Assembly (NCBI RefSeq): GCF_025717605.1
Contig: NZ_JAJIRQ010000002.1
Location: 81,884 to 145,883 of the forward strand
Origin: Paucibacter sp. TC2R-5
GTDB lineage: Bacteria > Pseudomonadota > Gammaproteobacteria > Burkholderiales > Burkholderiaceae_C
DNA length: 64,000 nucleotides
Direction of reading: 5' to 3'
A model generated the notes under the pieces. The model was not told where the DNA came from. It was given only the letters and a program-made list of their open reading frames with translations, and searched no databases. Positions 7,929-18,181 of this stretch are shown here, in pieces (positions within the stretch are counted from its first letter, which is position 1; each line of letters opens with the position of its first letter). A program made the translations under genes and the position numbers.

Positions 7929-9341
7929 ATGGCCGCCATGCACAGTCAAACCATTGCAACTACCCCAGCCGCCCTGCCCCCAGGCCCGCCGTGCCGCTTC
8001 TTCGGCTTCCCCGAGCTGTTCAGGCTTGGGCGCGACTACCTGGGCCATCTCAGCCGCCTGCAGCGCCGCTATGGCGATGTCGTGTACATGCGATTTGGCA
8101 GTTACCGCGACTACAGCTTTTTCCATCCGGAGCATTTACGCGAGTTGCTGCTGGGCTCGCATGAGCAGATGATTCGCTGGGAGCGCGCCACCGAGGTCTT
8201 CGCCGCTGTGCATGGCCACAGCGTGCTGGTGGCCGAAGGCGCCGCCTGGAGTGAAAAGCGCCGCATGTTGCAGCCGGGCTTCGGGCCCAAGCGCGTGGTG
8301 GGCTTCGCGGCAGCGATGGTGGCGGCCGGCAGCGAGGGACTGGCCAGTTGGCACGAGCAGGCACAGTTGGATCTGGACTTCGAACAAGCGATGACGCACC
8401 TGACCATGGATGTGATTCTGCGCACGCTGTTCAGCAGCAGCGCCACCGCCGAGGCCAGGCTGGCCGAAGATGCCGTGAGGGTCTTGAGCATCGAGGGCAT
8501 GCGCGAGATGTACTGGCCCAAGAGCGCGCCGCTGTGGGCGCCCTGGAAGGCGGGCAAGCGGCACGCAATGAAGGCGCTGGATGGGCTGATTCGCGGCCAC
8601 ATCGCCGCCCGGCGCGGTCTGAAGGGCGCTGCGCCCGATGACTTGCTGAACATGCTGATGCAGTTGCGCCATGAGGACGGTCAAGCGCTCAGCGACACCG
8701 AGTTGCGCGACGAGTGCATGACCATCTTCCTGGCAGGGCACGAGACCAGCGCGGCCGCACTGACCTGGTGGGGTTGGTGCATGGCCGCCAACCCCGCTGC
8801 GGCGGCCCTGGCCCGCGCGGAGGTCGACCGGGTGCTGACGGGGCGCACACCCTGCTTCGATGACTTGGCTGCTTTGCCTTATCTGACTCAAACCATCAAG
8901 GAAACGCTGCGGCTTTACCCGGCCGCCCCCGCCTTGATGAGCCGCCGAACGACGGCAGCCATCGAAATCGCCGGTCTGACGGTGCCGGCCGGCGCGCTGA
9001 TCCGCTTGACGCCCGGGGTGACACAGCGCGATGCGCGCTGGTTCCCTGAGCCCGAATCCTTCAAACCCGAGCGCTTTGCCGCGGATGCCGCCGAGATTCC
9101 GCGCGGCGCCTACCTGCCCTTCGGCGCAGGCCCCCGGGTCTGCTTGGGCAGCCATTTTGCGCAAACCGAGATCAGCTTGATCGCGGCCCTCTTGCTGCAG
9201 CGCTTCGAGCTGCAGCGCATTCCAGGCAGCGCAGCACCCGAACCGGTGCTGCACATCACGCTACGGCCCAAGCAAGCGTTACGCTTGCGCCTGCTCAGGC
9301 GAGCAGATGGGCCGCGTGATGGCGAAGATGGTCGTTCATAA
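7929..9341 (+). CDS. cytochrome P450
   Basis: A heme-thiolate monooxygenase of about 470 residues, soluble, with no membrane anchor visible. Motifs are in order: I-helix oxygen-binding AGHETS (269-274), K-helix ETLR (Glu325/Arg328), and the heme loop PFGAGPRVCLG with proximal Cys405. The opening PPGPPCRFFG matches the proline-rich hinge of class II-like bacterial P450s. No ferredoxin or reductase gene lies beside it, so redox partners must be elsewhere. The start is ambiguous (7887, 7929 or 7938, all without a clear ribosome binding site); 7929 keeps it clear of the divergent AraC gene. Its last 47 bases overlap the end of fghA on the other strand. Confidence 0.92.
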   Translation: MAAMHSQTIATTPAALPPGPPCRFFGFPELFRLGRDYLGHLSRLQRRYGDVVYMRFGSYRDYSFFHPEHLRELLLGSHEQMIRWERATEVFAAVHGHSVLVAEGAAWSEKRRMLQPGFGPKRVVGFAAAMVAAGSEGLASWHEQAQLDLDFEQAMTHLTMDVILRTLFSSSATAEARLAEDAVRVLSIEGMREMYWPKSAPLWAPWKAGKRHAMKALDGLIRGHIAARRGLKGAAPDDLLNMLMQLRHEDGQALSDTELRDECMTIFLAGHETSAAALTWWGWCMAANPAAAALARAEVDRVLTGRTPCFDDLAALPYLTQTIKETLRLYPAAPALMSRRTTAAIEIAGLTVPAGALIRLTPGVTQRDARWFPEPESFKPERFAADAAEIPRGAYLPFGAGPRVCLGSHFAQTEISLIAALLLQRFELQRIPGSAAPEPVLHITLRPKQALRLRLLRRADGPRDGEDGRS

Positions 9342-10140
9342 AGCTGGCGATGAAGTAATAGCCATGGTCATAGCCGGCATGCCGGCGCAGGGTCAGGTCT
9401 TGCCCGGCGGCCAAGCATGCGGCCTCGAAAGCCTCGGGCATCAGCTGCGTCGCCAGAAAGGGGTCGGCCAGGCCTTGGTCGATCAGGATGCAGGCGGGGA
9501 ATGGCGGGCGAGTTTGGCTCAGCATCAAGGCACTGGCGTCATGCGCGGCATGGGCCGCATGATTTGCCCCCAGATAGCCGGCGAAGGCCTTTTGCCCCCA
9601 GGGGCATTGCATCGGCGCGCAAACCGGCGCGAACGCCGATACCGAGCGGAATGCGCCTGGATGACGCAGCGCCAGCGTCAGGGCGCCATGGCCGCCCATC
9701 GAGTGCCCGAACAGGCCGGTGCTTTGCGTACTGAGCCCGAGTTCCTTTTGTACGCCCGGCAGCAGCTCATGCAAGAGGTAACTCTCCATGCGCCAATGCT
9801 GGGCCCAGGGCTGCGCGCTGGCATCGAGATAAAAACCGGCACCGACGCCAAAGTCCCAGCTATCGGCTTCGCCCATCACGCCTGCCCCACGCGGGCTGGT
9901 GTCGGGCGTCAACAAGGCCAGGCCCAACTCGGAAGCCAGTCGCTGCGCACCGGCCTTGATCGCAAAAGTTTCCTCGTTGCAGGTCAGGCCAGCCAGATAG
10001 ACCAACAAGGCGCGCGGCTGAGGCGGCACAAAAAGCCCGAAGCGCATGGGCAGGCCGATCTGGGCCGAGGCGTGGCGGTAAAAGCGCTGCTGGCCGCCAA
10101 AGCAGCCATGTTCCGCCAGCAACTCAAGCCCCTCCAACAT
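9295..10140 (-). CDS. fghA: S-formylglutathione hydrolase
   Basis: A 281-residue esterase-D-type alpha/beta hydrolase that releases formate and glutathione from S-formylglutathione, the second step of formaldehyde detoxification. The triad is Ser147 in GHSMGG, Asp226 in GLADPF and His259 in GYDHGYY; the oxyanion region LAGLTCNEETF and the stretch WDFGVGAGFY are typical. ATG at 10140 has GGAG upstream; a TTG at 10146 overlapping the frmA stop is the alternative. It is the last gene of the benE-gshB-frmA-fghA run and overlaps the convergent P450 end by 47 bases. Confidence 0.95.
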   Translation of the reverse strand: MLEGLELLAEHGCFGGQQRFYRHASAQIGLPMRFGLFVPPQPRALLVYLAGLTCNEETFAIKAGAQRLASELGLALLTPDTSPRGAGVMGEADSWDFGVGAGFYLDASAQPWAQHWRMESYLLHELLPGVQKELGLSTQSTGLFGHSMGGHGALTLALRHPGAFRSVSAFAPVCAPMQCPWGQKAFAGYLGANHAAHAAHDASALMLSQTRPPFPACILIDQGLADPFLATQLMPEAFEAACLAAGQDLTLRRHAGYDHGYYFIASFMNDHLRHHAAHLLA

Positions 10141-10142
10141 GC

Positions 10143-11252
10143 TCAAAACTCCACCACCGCGCGGATCGACTCGCCACGCTTCATCAAGTCAAAGCCTTCG
10201 TTGATGCGCTCAAGTGGCAGCTTATGCGTGATCAAGTCATCGATATTGAGCTTGCCGTCCATATACCAATCAACGATTCTTGGCACATCGGTGCGGCCGC
10301 GCGCACCACCAAAGGCCGAGCCCTCCCATTTGCGCCCGGTTACCAGCTGGAATGGTCTTGTGCTGATCTCGGCGCCCGCCTCGGCCACGCCAATGATGAT
10401 GCTGCGCCCCCAGCCCTTGTGTGTGCATTCCAGCGCATCGCGCATGACCTTGGTATTGCCTATGCACTCAAAACTGTAGTCGGCACCGCCATCGGTCAGT
10501 TGGACGATCTCGTCCACCACATTGGCGACGTTCTTCGGGTTGATGAAGTGCGTCATGCCGAACTTGCGCGCCATCGCCTCTCTGGCCGGGTTCAGATCGA
10601 CGCCAATGATCTTGTCCGCACCGACCATTTTGGCGCCCTGGATCACGTTCAGGCCGATGCCGCCGAGACCGAACACCACCACATTGGCACCGGCCTCGAC
10701 CTTGGCCGTGAACAGTACCGCGCCGACACCCGTGGTGACGCCACAGCCGATATAGCAAACCTTGTCAAAGGGCGCGTCCTCGCGAATCTTGGCCAGCGCA
10801 ATGCCCGGCACAACGATGTGGTTCGAAAAAGTCGAGGTGCCCATGTAATGAAAGATCGGCTTGCCGTCGATCGAGAAGCGCGAGGTCGCGTCGGGCATCA
10901 AGCCCTTGCCCTGGGTCGAGCGGATCGCCTGGCACAGATTGGTCTTGCGCGAGAGGCAGAATTTGCACTGCCGGCATTCGGGCGTGTAGAGCGGGATCAC
11001 ATGGTCACCGGGCTTGAGCCAGGTGACGCCCTCGCCCACTTCGAGCACGATGCCCGCGCCTTCGTGACCAAGGATGGCCGGGAAGATGCCTTCCGGGTCG
11101 GCGCCGGACAGCGTGTAGTAGTCGGTGTGGCAAATGCCGGTGGCTTTGACCTCCACCAAGACCTCGCCGGCACGCGGGCCGTCGAGTTGCACCTCTTCAA
11201 TCGTCAATGGGGCGCCGGCTTTCCAGGCGACGGCGGCGCGGGTCTTGATCAT
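10143..11252 (-). CDS. frmA: S-(hydroxymethyl)glutathione dehydrogenase (class III alcohol dehydrogenase)
   Basis: A 369-residue zinc enzyme that oxidises the spontaneous formaldehyde-glutathione adduct to S-formylglutathione with NAD. Catalytic zinc ligands Cys41 and His63 (LGHEGAG) are present, as are the four structural-zinc cysteines 93, 96, 99 and 107. The Rossmann motif [15 protein letters not shown], the acidic VDLNP that selects NAD, and the C-terminal RAVVEF are also present. Its ATG overlaps the gshB stop as ATGA, and its own stop lies within a few bases of the fghA start, so the three genes are translationally coupled. Confidence 0.96.
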   Translation of the reverse strand: MIKTRAAVAWKAGAPLTIEEVQLDGPRAGEVLVEVKATGICHTDYYTLSGADPEGIFPAILGHEGAGIVLEVGEGVTWLKPGDHVIPLYTPECRQCKFCLSRKTNLCQAIRSTQGKGLMPDATSRFSIDGKPIFHYMGTSTFSNHIVVPGIALAKIREDAPFDKVCYIGCGVTTGVGAVLFTAKVEAGANVVVFGLGGIGLNVIQGAKMVGADKIIGVDLNPAREAMARKFGMTHFINPKNVANVVDEIVQLTDGGADYSFECIGNTKVMRDALECTHKGWGRSIIIGVAEAGAEISTRPFQLVTGRKWEGSAFGGARGRTDVPRIVDWYMDGKLNIDDLITHKLPLERINEGFDLMKRGESIRAVVEF

Positions 11253-12211
11253 GCTGATTTCTCCTCGTTCAGCGCCTTCTCCAGGGCATCGATAAACATC
11301 TTGGCCACATCAAAGCCGGCCTGGTCGGTGATCTCCTGGAAGCAGGTCGGGCTGGTGACGTTGACCTCGGTGAGGCTGTCGCCGATCACATCCAGGCCCA
11401 CCAGCAAGAGGCCGCGTGCGGCCAAGATGGGGCCGGCGTACTCGGCGATCTCGCGGTCGCGCTCACTGATGGGCCGGGCCACGCCTTTACCGCCGGCCGC
11501 CAAGTTGCCGCGCACCTCGCCGCCCTGCGGAATGCGCGCAAGGCAAAAGGGTACCGGCACGCCGCCGATCACCAGCACGCGCTTGTCGCCGTCTTTGATG
11601 GCGGGTAAGTAACGCTGCACCATGACGGTCTCGGCGCCACCCTTGTTGAGCGTCTCGATGATGGCGCCGAGGTTCATGCCATCGGCCCCGACGCGGAAGA
11701 TGCCGGTGCCGCCCATGCCGTCCAGCGGCTTCAGGATGATGTCGCCATGCTCGGCGTGGAAGGCGCGGATCGCCGCTTCGCTGCGCGTCACCAAGGTCGG
11801 CGGGCAGTATTGCGGAAACTGCATCAGGGCCAGCTTCTCGGGATGGTCGCGCAGCGCCTGCGGCTTGTTGAAGACGCGCGCGCCCTCGCGCTCGGCCTGC
11901 TCCAGCAAATGGGTGGCGTAGAAGAACTCGCTGTCAAAGGGCGGGTCTTTGCGCATCAAGACCGCATCGATCTCGGCCACGACCAGATCCGCACGCTCGG
12001 TTTCGGTGAACCAGTTGTGCGCATCTCCGGTCAAGGTGATGGCGCGGGCCTGCTGCGCCATCACGCGCCCGCCCGAGCGCCAGATCAAGTCCTGCACCTC
12101 GCAGGCCCAGAGCTGATACCCGCGCTTGGCCGCCTCACGCATCATGGCAAAAGTGCTGTCCTTATAGGTTTTGAAGGAAGCTAAAGGGTCGGCAACGAAG
12201 AGCAGTTTCAT
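11249..12211 (-). CDS. gshB: glutathione synthase
   Basis: A 320-residue ATP-grasp enzyme that joins gamma-glutamylcysteine and glycine. It opens with the family N-terminus [20 protein letters not shown], and shows [13 protein letters not shown], the ATP-grasp loop [13 protein letters not shown] and the C-terminal [18 protein letters not shown] 12211 is preceded by GAGGAA at good spacing. Linkage of gshB to frmA and fghA puts glutathione supply next to glutathione-dependent formaldehyde removal. gshA lies about 5 kb away in a separate unit. Confidence 0.95.
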   Translation of the reverse strand: MKLLFVADPLASFKTYKDSTFAMMREAAKRGYQLWACEVQDLIWRSGGRVMAQQARAITLTGDAHNWFTETERADLVVAEIDAVLMRKDPPFDSEFFYATHLLEQAEREGARVFNKPQALRDHPEKLALMQFPQYCPPTLVTRSEAAIRAFHAEHGDIILKPLDGMGGTGIFRVGADGMNLGAIIETLNKGGAETVMVQRYLPAIKDGDKRVLVIGGVPVPFCLARIPQGGEVRGNLAAGGKGVARPISERDREIAEYAGPILAARGLLLVGLDVIGDSLTEVNVTSPTCFQEITDQAGFDVAKMFIDALEKALNEEKSA

Positions 12212-12225
12212 AACAATCATTCCTC

Positions 12226-13392
12226 TTATTTCGAACGCAATTGATGCACGGACAAGGCCAGGCCACCCGCCACGGCGCCCCAAAAGGCCGAGCCGATGCC
12301 GGCTACCTGGAGGCCGGACAAGGTCACCAAAAAAGTCAGGCAGGCCGCGTCACGGTGTTTTTCTTCCTTCAAGGCGGTGGCCAAGCCGCCGGCGATGGTG
12401 GAGATCAAAGCCAAGCCCGCCACCGCCGCCACCAGCTCGCGCGGAAAGGCGACCAGCAGCCCGACGACCGCGCCGCCGGCCAGACCCACGGCAATGTACA
12501 CAAGGCCGGCCGACATGGCTGCGGTGTAGCGCCGCGCGGGGTCGGCGTGCGCCTCGGGGCCGTTGCAGATCGCCGCCGTGATGGCCGCGAGGTTGAAGGC
12601 AAAGCCGCCAAAAGGGGCCAGCAACAGGCCGGTGAAGCCGGTCACGGCCAAGGTGGCAGAAACAGGTGTGCGGTAGCCGGCTGCGCGCTGCACCGCCACG
12701 CCGGGCAAATTCTGCGAGGCCATGGTGACCAAGAACAAGGGGATGGCCACACCCATCAAGGCAGCGAGGCTGAAACTCGGGGCGGTCCAGACCGGCTGCG
12801 CCCAAGCCCAGTCGACGGCTGCCATCTGAACCCGCCCCTGCCCAAAAGCAAGCGCCATGCCGGCCAGCAGCACCCCTGGCACTGCATAGCGCGGCCAGCA
12901 GCGCTTGCCCAAGAGGTAGGCGCCGGCCATCAGCAAAACCAAGGTTGGCGCCGACTTGACCGCCAGCACCGCATCAAGACCGAAGCGGGCCAGTACACCG
13001 GCCAGCAAGGCGGCGGCCACGGCCAGAGGGATGCGGTCCATCAGGCGCTCGAACCAACCGGTCAGCCCAAACAACAAGATCAGACCGGAGCTCAGCAAAA
13101 ATGCGCCGATGGCCTCGGGCATGGAAACGCCGGCAGTGGCGGCGATCAAGGCGGCTCCCGGGGTAGACCACGCGGTCAGAATCGGCTGTCGGGTCCAGTA
13201 CGACAAGCCTAGACTCGTGACCCCCATGCCCAGGCCCAAAGCCCAGATCCAGCTGCTGGTTTGAGCCGCTGTGGCGCCAAGCGCTTGTGCGGCCTGAAAA
13301 ATAATCGCCACCGAGCTGGTGAAACCCACCAAGACCGCGACAAAACCGGCCACCATGCTTGAGACTGAGAGATCATTGAGGCAGCGCTGCAT
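12226..13392 (-). CDS. benE: BenE-family benzoate/H+ symporter-like permease
   Basis: A 388-residue inner-membrane protein with about 12 hydrophobic segments. Landmarks are VGFTSSVAIIFQAA, the half-helix segment TAWSTPGAALIA, IPLFLVTMASQNLPG and APFGGFAFNLAAITAAICNGPEA, all hallmarks of BenE. Members import benzoate or other aromatic acids with protons. No benzoate catabolic gene is nearby, so the true substrate is uncertain. I start at 13392 (MQRCLND), leaving a short signal-less N-terminus before the first helix. The stop is only 14 bases from gshB, so it probably leads that operon. Confidence 0.87.
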   Translation of the reverse strand: MQRCLNDLSVSSMVAGFVAVLVGFTSSVAIIFQAAQALGATAAQTSSWIWALGLGMGVTSLGLSYWTRQPILTAWSTPGAALIAATAGVSMPEAIGAFLLSSGLILLFGLTGWFERLMDRIPLAVAAALLAGVLARFGLDAVLAVKSAPTLVLLMAGAYLLGKRCWPRYAVPGVLLAGMALAFGQGRVQMAAVDWAWAQPVWTAPSFSLAALMGVAIPLFLVTMASQNLPGVAVQRAAGYRTPVSATLAVTGFTGLLLAPFGGFAFNLAAITAAICNGPEAHADPARRYTAAMSAGLVYIAVGLAGGAVVGLLVAFPRELVAAVAGLALISTIAGGLATALKEEKHRDAACLTFLVTLSGLQVAGIGSAFWGAVAGGLALSVHQLRSK

Positions 13393-13481
13393 GTGCACAG
13401 CATAGCCGCACGGACGATGTGGTGCAGGCCAGTGCCACACCGCTGGGTTTGAGCGCTAGAGATTGAAAGGAACTTGCGCCG

Positions 13482-14267
13482 ATGTGTAGATTTCTCGCCT
13501 ATCTGGGGCCATCGATTTTCTTGGATGAGCTGGTGTGCAAACCGCAACATTCGCTGGTACGCCAATCCTTGCGGGCCGATCAGGCCAAGGCCGTCACCAA
13601 TGGCGACGGCTTCGGCGTGGGCTGGTATGGCGAGCTGACTTCACCCGGGATTTACCGCGAGGTGATGCCGGCCTGGTCAGACGAGAACCTGCTGGCGCTG
13701 TGCAGCAATGTGCGCTCGCATCTGTTCTTCGCCCATGTGCGCGCCGCCACCGGCACCGGCATCGCCAGGCAGAACTGCCACCCGTTTCGCTACGGCCCCT
13801 ATCTCTTCATGCACAACGGCCAGATTGGCGGTTATGGGCAAATCCGCCGGGCGATGGAAGCGCGGCTGCCGGATCATCTTTATGCCGAACGCCGAGGCGC
13901 CACCGACTCGGAGTTGCTGTTCTTGCTGATCATTGCGCGCATCGAGGCGGGCCAGCCCGTCACGCAGGCGGTCAGCCAGATCCTCAATGAGACGCTGGCG
14001 ATGATGCATGTCTTGAACATCCACGAGCCCTTGCGCTTTGCCGGCGCCTTGGCCGATGGCCAGCAGGTGCATGCTTTTCGCTTCTCCAGCGACCATCGCG
14101 CACCGACGCTGTATCTGCGCCGGGATGGTGGCGAAGGCCTGGTGGTGGCCTCAGAGCCGCTGGCCGACGAGCAGGACGGCTGGACCCTGATCGCGCCCGG
14201 CAGCGTTGTACATCTGGCGGCAAACGGGGTGAGCAGCAGCGAGGTGCTGATGGAAACCATCAGCTGA
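13482..14267 (+). CDS. class II glutamine amidotransferase (YafJ/EgtC-like)
   Basis: A 261-residue single-domain Ntn amidotransferase. MCRFLAYLG places the nucleophile Cys2 at the N-terminus after Met removal. NGDGFGVGWYG, FAHVRAATGTG, NCHPFRYG and FMHNGQIGGY are the conserved substrate loops. Family relatives include YafJ, DUG3 (glutathione degradation) and EgtC (ergothioneine synthesis). No egt genes are seen here, so the role is open. Proximity to glutathione genes makes gamma-glutamyl hydrolysis a fair guess but only that. AAGGAA precedes the ATG. It converges on kup with a 15-base gap. Confidence 0.88.
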   Translation: MCRFLAYLGPSIFLDELVCKPQHSLVRQSLRADQAKAVTNGDGFGVGWYGELTSPGIYREVMPAWSDENLLALCSNVRSHLFFAHVRAATGTGIARQNCHPFRYGPYLFMHNGQIGGYGQIRRAMEARLPDHLYAERRGATDSELLFLLIIARIEAGQPVTQAVSQILNETLAMMHVLNIHEPLRFAGALADGQQVHAFRFSSDHRAPTLYLRRDGGEGLVVASEPLADEQDGWTLIAPGSVVHLAANGVSSSEVLMETIS

Positions 14268-14282
14268 GTCCTCGCCTGCGGC

Positions 14283-16181
14283 TTAGATTTCGACTTTAGA
14301 CCCCAACTCCACAATCCGATTGGTCGGCAGATGCAGGAAGTCGGCCGCTGCGGCCGCGTTGCGGTGCATGCTGGCGAAGAGCTTTTCACGCCACATCGCC
14401 ATGCCGCCATTGCCTATGGTCGGGATCACGATGTCGCGGGAAAGGAAGTAGCTGGTCTCCATGTCTTCCAGGATGACGCCGTTTTGCTCCAGCAGGCGCA
14501 GCGCATCGGGCACATCGGGCTCGTTCTTGAAGCCGAAATGCAGGCTCACCGCCCAGCACTGATTGCCCAGCGCGACCACTTGCACGCGCTTGTCAAAGCC
14601 CACCCAGGGCACCTCATGGTGCTTGACGGTAACGAACAGATTCTGCTCATGCAGCACCTTGTTGTGCTTCAAATTGTGCAGCAGGGCGTTGGGCGTGACA
14701 CCGGCCTCGGCCGACAAAAACACGGCCGTGCCCTCGACCCGTACCGGCGGACTCAGGAACACCGCGTCGAGAAAACTCTTCAGGTCGATCGCATCCTCGC
14801 GCAGCTTGCTGCTGAGCATGCGCCGGCCTTGCTTCCAGGTCAGCATCAAGGTGAACATGCCGATGCCAATCATCAGCGGGAACCAGCCTCCCGCGACCAG
14901 CTTGAGCATGTTCGAGGCCAGGAAGGTCAGGTCGATGACGAAGAAGAAACCGGTCGCGGCCACGCACAAGGCCAGCGGGTACTTCCAGCCATAGCGAATG
15001 ACGAAGAAGGTCATCACCGTGGTGATGGTCATGTCTATGGTGACCGCAATACCGTAGGCACCGGCCAGCTTGCTGCTGGAGCCGAACAAGACAACCGCCA
15101 AGATGATGAAGACAAACAGACCCCAGTTGACGAACGGCACATAGATCTGGCCGGTATCGCGCTCGGAGGTGTGCAAGATGCGCATGCGCGGCAAGATGCC
15201 CATTTGCACCGCCTGCTTGGTGACCGAGAAGGCCGCCGTGATCAAGGCCTGCGAGGCCACTACGGCCGCGGCGGTGGCGAGTAAAAAGAGCGGGATCTCC
15301 GCCCAGGCCGGCGCCAAATTGAAGAACGGGTTGACGACCGCTGCGGGCTGCGCCAGGAGCATTGCACCTTGGCCGAAATAATTGACCACCAAGGCGGGCA
15401 TGACGATGCTGAACCAGGCCAGGCGAATAGGCTTTTTACCAAAATGGCCGAGGTCGGCATACAAGGCCTCGCCCCCGGTCACTACCAGAACAACCGCGCC
15501 CAGCGCCACAAATGCGGCCCATTTGTGCTCCAGGCAAAACGCCAGCGCATAGGCCGGGTTGACGGCTACCAACACATGCGGATTTTCCAGGATGTGCGGC
15601 AGGCCCAAGAGCACCAAGCTGCCGAACCAGGCCAACATGACAGGGCCGAAGGCCTTGCCGATGCCGCCCGTGCCCAGGCGCTGCACGGCGAACAGGCACG
15701 CCAACACGATCAGGGTCAAGGGCAGGATCAAATCATGCAGTTGCGGTGCATACACATCGATACCCTCAACGGCGCCTAACACCGTCATCGCCGGGGTAAT
15801 GACCGCGTCGCCGTAAAAGATCGCCGTGCCGAACAAGCCCAGCAGCATCAACTTGCGGCGCAGCGCCGGCTGGTCATTGACGGCATTGGTGGCCAGCGCC
15901 AGCATCGCGATCAAGCCCCCTTCGCCGTTGTTGTCGGCGCGCAGGATCAGCAGCACATACTTGATCGAAACGATGATGGTCATCGTCCAGAACAACAGCG
16001 ACAGCACGCCGAGGATGTTGTCATGCGTCGGCAAGATGTGGCCGCCATGGAACACTTCCTTCATCGCATAGAGCGGGCTGGTGCCGATGTCGCCGTAGAC
16101 GACGCCCAAGGCACCGAGGGTCAATCCGGCCATCGCCGTGTTCGAATGACCCCCAGATGGGGCAGTGTTTGAAGAACTCAC
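14283..16181 (-). CDS. kup: Kup-type potassium uptake protein
   Basis: A protein of about 632 residues with 12 membrane helices followed by a C-terminal cytoplasmic domain of about 170 residues. Signature stretches are [45 protein letters not shown] and [17 protein letters not shown]. Kup carriers take up potassium with protons, mainly at low pH or low turgor. The start is uncertain. GTG 16181 ([10 protein letters not shown]) gives a normal N-terminal tail, ATG 16133 begins right at the first helix, and a TTG at 16211 seems less likely. It lies 104 bases downstream of gshA on the same strand. Confidence 0.93.
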   Translation of the reverse strand: MSSSNTAPSGGHSNTAMAGLTLGALGVVYGDIGTSPLYAMKEVFHGGHILPTHDNILGVLSLLFWTMTIIVSIKYVLLILRADNNGEGGLIAMLALATNAVNDQPALRRKLMLLGLFGTAIFYGDAVITPAMTVLGAVEGIDVYAPQLHDLILPLTLIVLACLFAVQRLGTGGIGKAFGPVMLAWFGSLVLLGLPHILENPHVLVAVNPAYALAFCLEHKWAAFVALGAVVLVVTGGEALYADLGHFGKKPIRLAWFSIVMPALVVNYFGQGAMLLAQPAAVVNPFFNLAPAWAEIPLFLLATAAAVVASQALITAAFSVTKQAVQMGILPRMRILHTSERDTGQIYVPFVNWGLFVFIILAVVLFGSSSKLAGAYGIAVTIDMTITTVMTFFVIRYGWKYPLALCVAATGFFFVIDLTFLASNMLKLVAGGWFPLMIGIGMFTLMLTWKQGRRMLSSKLREDAIDLKSFLDAVFLSPPVRVEGTAVFLSAEAGVTPNALLHNLKHNKVLHEQNLFVTVKHHEVPWVGFDKRVQVVALGNQCWAVSLHFGFKNEPDVPDALRLLEQNGVILEDMETSYFLSRDIVIPTIGNGGMAMWREKLFASMHRNAAAAADFLHLPTNRIVELGSKVEI

Positions 16182-16285
16182 GTGGTGTTGCCGCGCGCGC
16201 TGCGCCGCCAAGCCAAAAGCGCTATTCTGCGCCCACTTTGCTGCACTGCGTCAAAACGAATGCGCAGTTTTTTCGGCCAAGCGGC

Positions 16286-17560
16286 TCAGGCGTAGACCTC
16301 GGCCTCCGGGTCGGTCACTTCCAGCTCGTAGCTGGCCGCCACCGCACCCAGGCGTGCGATCACGCCATACATATAGAAGCGATTCGGGCCGCTTGAGCCC
16401 GGCTTCTCGCCCAGACGCGGCAGTTGAGAGGCCTGCGCAAAGGCCAAAGGCACATAGCTGGCACCTGGGGCGCTGAGGTTTTCATCCACGCCGCGGTCAG
16501 CATGCACGCGGTAAAAACCGCCCACCACATAGCGGTCCATCATGTAGACCACCGGCTCGGCCACCGCATCATTGACCCGCTCATGCGTGACAACGCCCTC
16601 TTGCACCACGAGCTGCGTCAGCCCTTGCAGGCTTTGCGATGCGCTGAGCTTGGCGCTGAGCTCTTTGGCATCCCGCAAGGTGATCGGCCCCGAGCCTTGA
16701 CTGCCAGCATCAGGCTTGATCACCACAAAAGGCTTTTCTTGGATGCCGTATTCCTTGTATTTGCGTCGGGTTTTGGTCAAGACCGCATCGACCTGCGTCT
16801 GCAAGGCTTCCAGGCCGGCACCGCTGCTCAGATCCTCGCCCGCCACCGCGACCGTCAGCGGATTGATCAGCCAGTGGTCCATGCCCAGCAGCTTGGAGAA
16901 CTTCTTGGCCACTTCTTCATAGGCCTTGAAATGCTGACTCTTGCGACGCACCGTCCAACCCGCATGCAGGGGTGGCAGCAGATACTGCTCATGCAAATGC
17001 TCCAGCACGCGCGGCACACCGCTGGCCAAATCATTGTTGAGCAGCACGGTACAGGGGTCAAAGTCCTTCAACCCGAGCCGGCCCCGGCTGCGGATCAAGG
17101 GCTCCAGCGTCAAGCTGCTGCCGTCGGCCAGGTTCACAGCGGTCGGTTCGGTGATGTTCGGGTCCAGCGAGCCCAGGCGGACGTTCAAGCCGGCCTGGGT
17201 GAAGATGCGTTTGAGCGTCGCGATATTGCTCAGGTAAAAGCTGTTTTGCGTATTGCTCTCCGGAATCAAGAGCAAATTCTTGGCCTCGGGGCAGATTTTC
17301 TCGATCGCGGCCATGGCTGCCTGCACCGACAGCGGCAACATGTCTTGCGTCAGGTTGTTGAACCCGGACGGAAACAGATGCGTGTCGACCGGGGCCAATT
17401 TGAAGCCGGCGTTGCGCAGATCCACCGCGCTGTAAAAGGGCGGCGTGTGCTCCATCCATTCGAGCCTGAACCAGCGCTCAATGGCCGGCATCGACTCCAA
17501 CACGCGCTGTTCCAACTCATTGATCGGGCCAGTCAGTGCAGTTATGAGGTGGGGAACCAT
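16286..17560 (-). CDS. gshA: glutamate-cysteine ligase, non-enteric proteobacterial family
   Basis: A 424-residue enzyme for the first step of glutathione synthesis. It belongs to the betaproteobacterial/Acidithiobacillus family that is not similar to E. coli GshA. Recognisable parts are HLFPSGFNNLTQDMLPLS, LLIPESNTQNSFY, FVVIKPDAGSQGSGPIT and YMMDRYVVGGFYRVH near the C-terminus. I start at MVPHLITAL (17560), as the upstream codons to 17662 have no ribosome binding site and enter the divergent regulator's promoter. Unusually for this family, it sits upstream of kup rather than beside gshB. Confidence 0.9.
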   Translation of the reverse strand: MVPHLITALTGPINELEQRVLESMPAIERWFRLEWMEHTPPFYSAVDLRNAGFKLAPVDTHLFPSGFNNLTQDMLPLSVQAAMAAIEKICPEAKNLLLIPESNTQNSFYLSNIATLKRIFTQAGLNVRLGSLDPNITEPTAVNLADGSSLTLEPLIRSRGRLGLKDFDPCTVLLNNDLASGVPRVLEHLHEQYLLPPLHAGWTVRRKSQHFKAYEEVAKKFSKLLGMDHWLINPLTVAVAGEDLSSGAGLEALQTQVDAVLTKTRRKYKEYGIQEKPFVVIKPDAGSQGSGPITLRDAKELSAKLSASQSLQGLTQLVVQEGVVTHERVNDAVAEPVVYMMDRYVVGGFYRVHADRGVDENLSAPGASYVPLAFAQASQLPRLGEKPGSSGPNRFYMYGVIARLGAVAASYELEVTDPEAEVYA

Positions 17561-17684
17561 GGATGTACTCGAAGCGGGATTGACTGATTCTAGAGACAAG
17601 TGCACATGGGGCCGTTGTTCTGAAAACCAAGGCCGGCCGAACAAGTCTATGCTTAGGGTCATTGCTTCCAGGGTCCGCCATCCG

Positions 17685-18086
17685 ATGTCAAAAATACTCG
17701 TCGTTGAAGATCACGCCGACATCCGTCGTCTGGTTCGCTGGGCCTTGGAGGACAGTGGGCACACGCTCTATGAAGCGCCCAATGGCGCCTTGGGTCTGGA
17801 GCTGGCGCGCACCGTCCATCCGGACTTGGTCTATTTGGACGTGATGATGCCCGGCGGTTTGGACGGGATCGAGGTGTGCGCTCAGATCCGCAAGGATCCG
17901 GCCCTCGCACACACCTTGGTCGTGATGCTGACCGCCGACGCGGCGCAGCAGACAAAAGCCAAGTCCTTGGCGGCCGGCGCCAATTTCTTTTTGCCCAAGC
18001 CCTTCAGCCCGGCCAAGTTGCTGGAGCTGACCGAGGTCTTGCTCAAGGCCAGGCCCAAACCGGAGGCGCCCGCCGAACGCAGCTAG
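17685..18086 (+). CDS. single-domain response regulator (CheY-like)
   Basis: A 133-residue stand-alone receiver. It has the acidic pair Glu8/Asp9 (VVEDHAD), phospho-acceptor Asp52 (VYLDVMMPGG), Thr83 (MLTAD) and Lys105 (LPKPFSP), so phosphorylation should work. There is no output domain; such proteins act by binding partners, as in phosphorelays or motor control. It diverges from gshA, with 124 bases between the starts, and is followed by a strong terminator, so it is a single-gene unit with no kinase beside it. Confidence 0.88.
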   Translation: MSKILVVEDHADIRRLVRWALEDSGHTLYEAPNGALGLELARTVHPDLVYLDVMMPGGLDGIEVCAQIRKDPALAHTLVVMLTADAAQQTKAKSLAAGANFFLPKPFSPAKLLELTEVLLKARPKPEAPAERS

Positions 18087-18106
18087 CGAACGGTCGCGAA
18101 AACAAA

Positions 18107-18132
18107 AAAAGGCTGCCCGAGGGCAGCCTTTT
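18107..18132. terminator. bidirectional rho-independent terminator
   Basis: AAAAGGCTGCCC pairs with GGGCAGCCTTTT across a GA loop. It lies between the convergent response-regulator and amtB genes, with A-runs on one side and T-runs on the other, so it can end transcription from both directions. Confidence 0.9.
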
Positions 18133-18181
18133 GCTTAAGCAGCGCAAGCTCAACCAAGCCGCGCCACCCTCTGCTTGCTTT

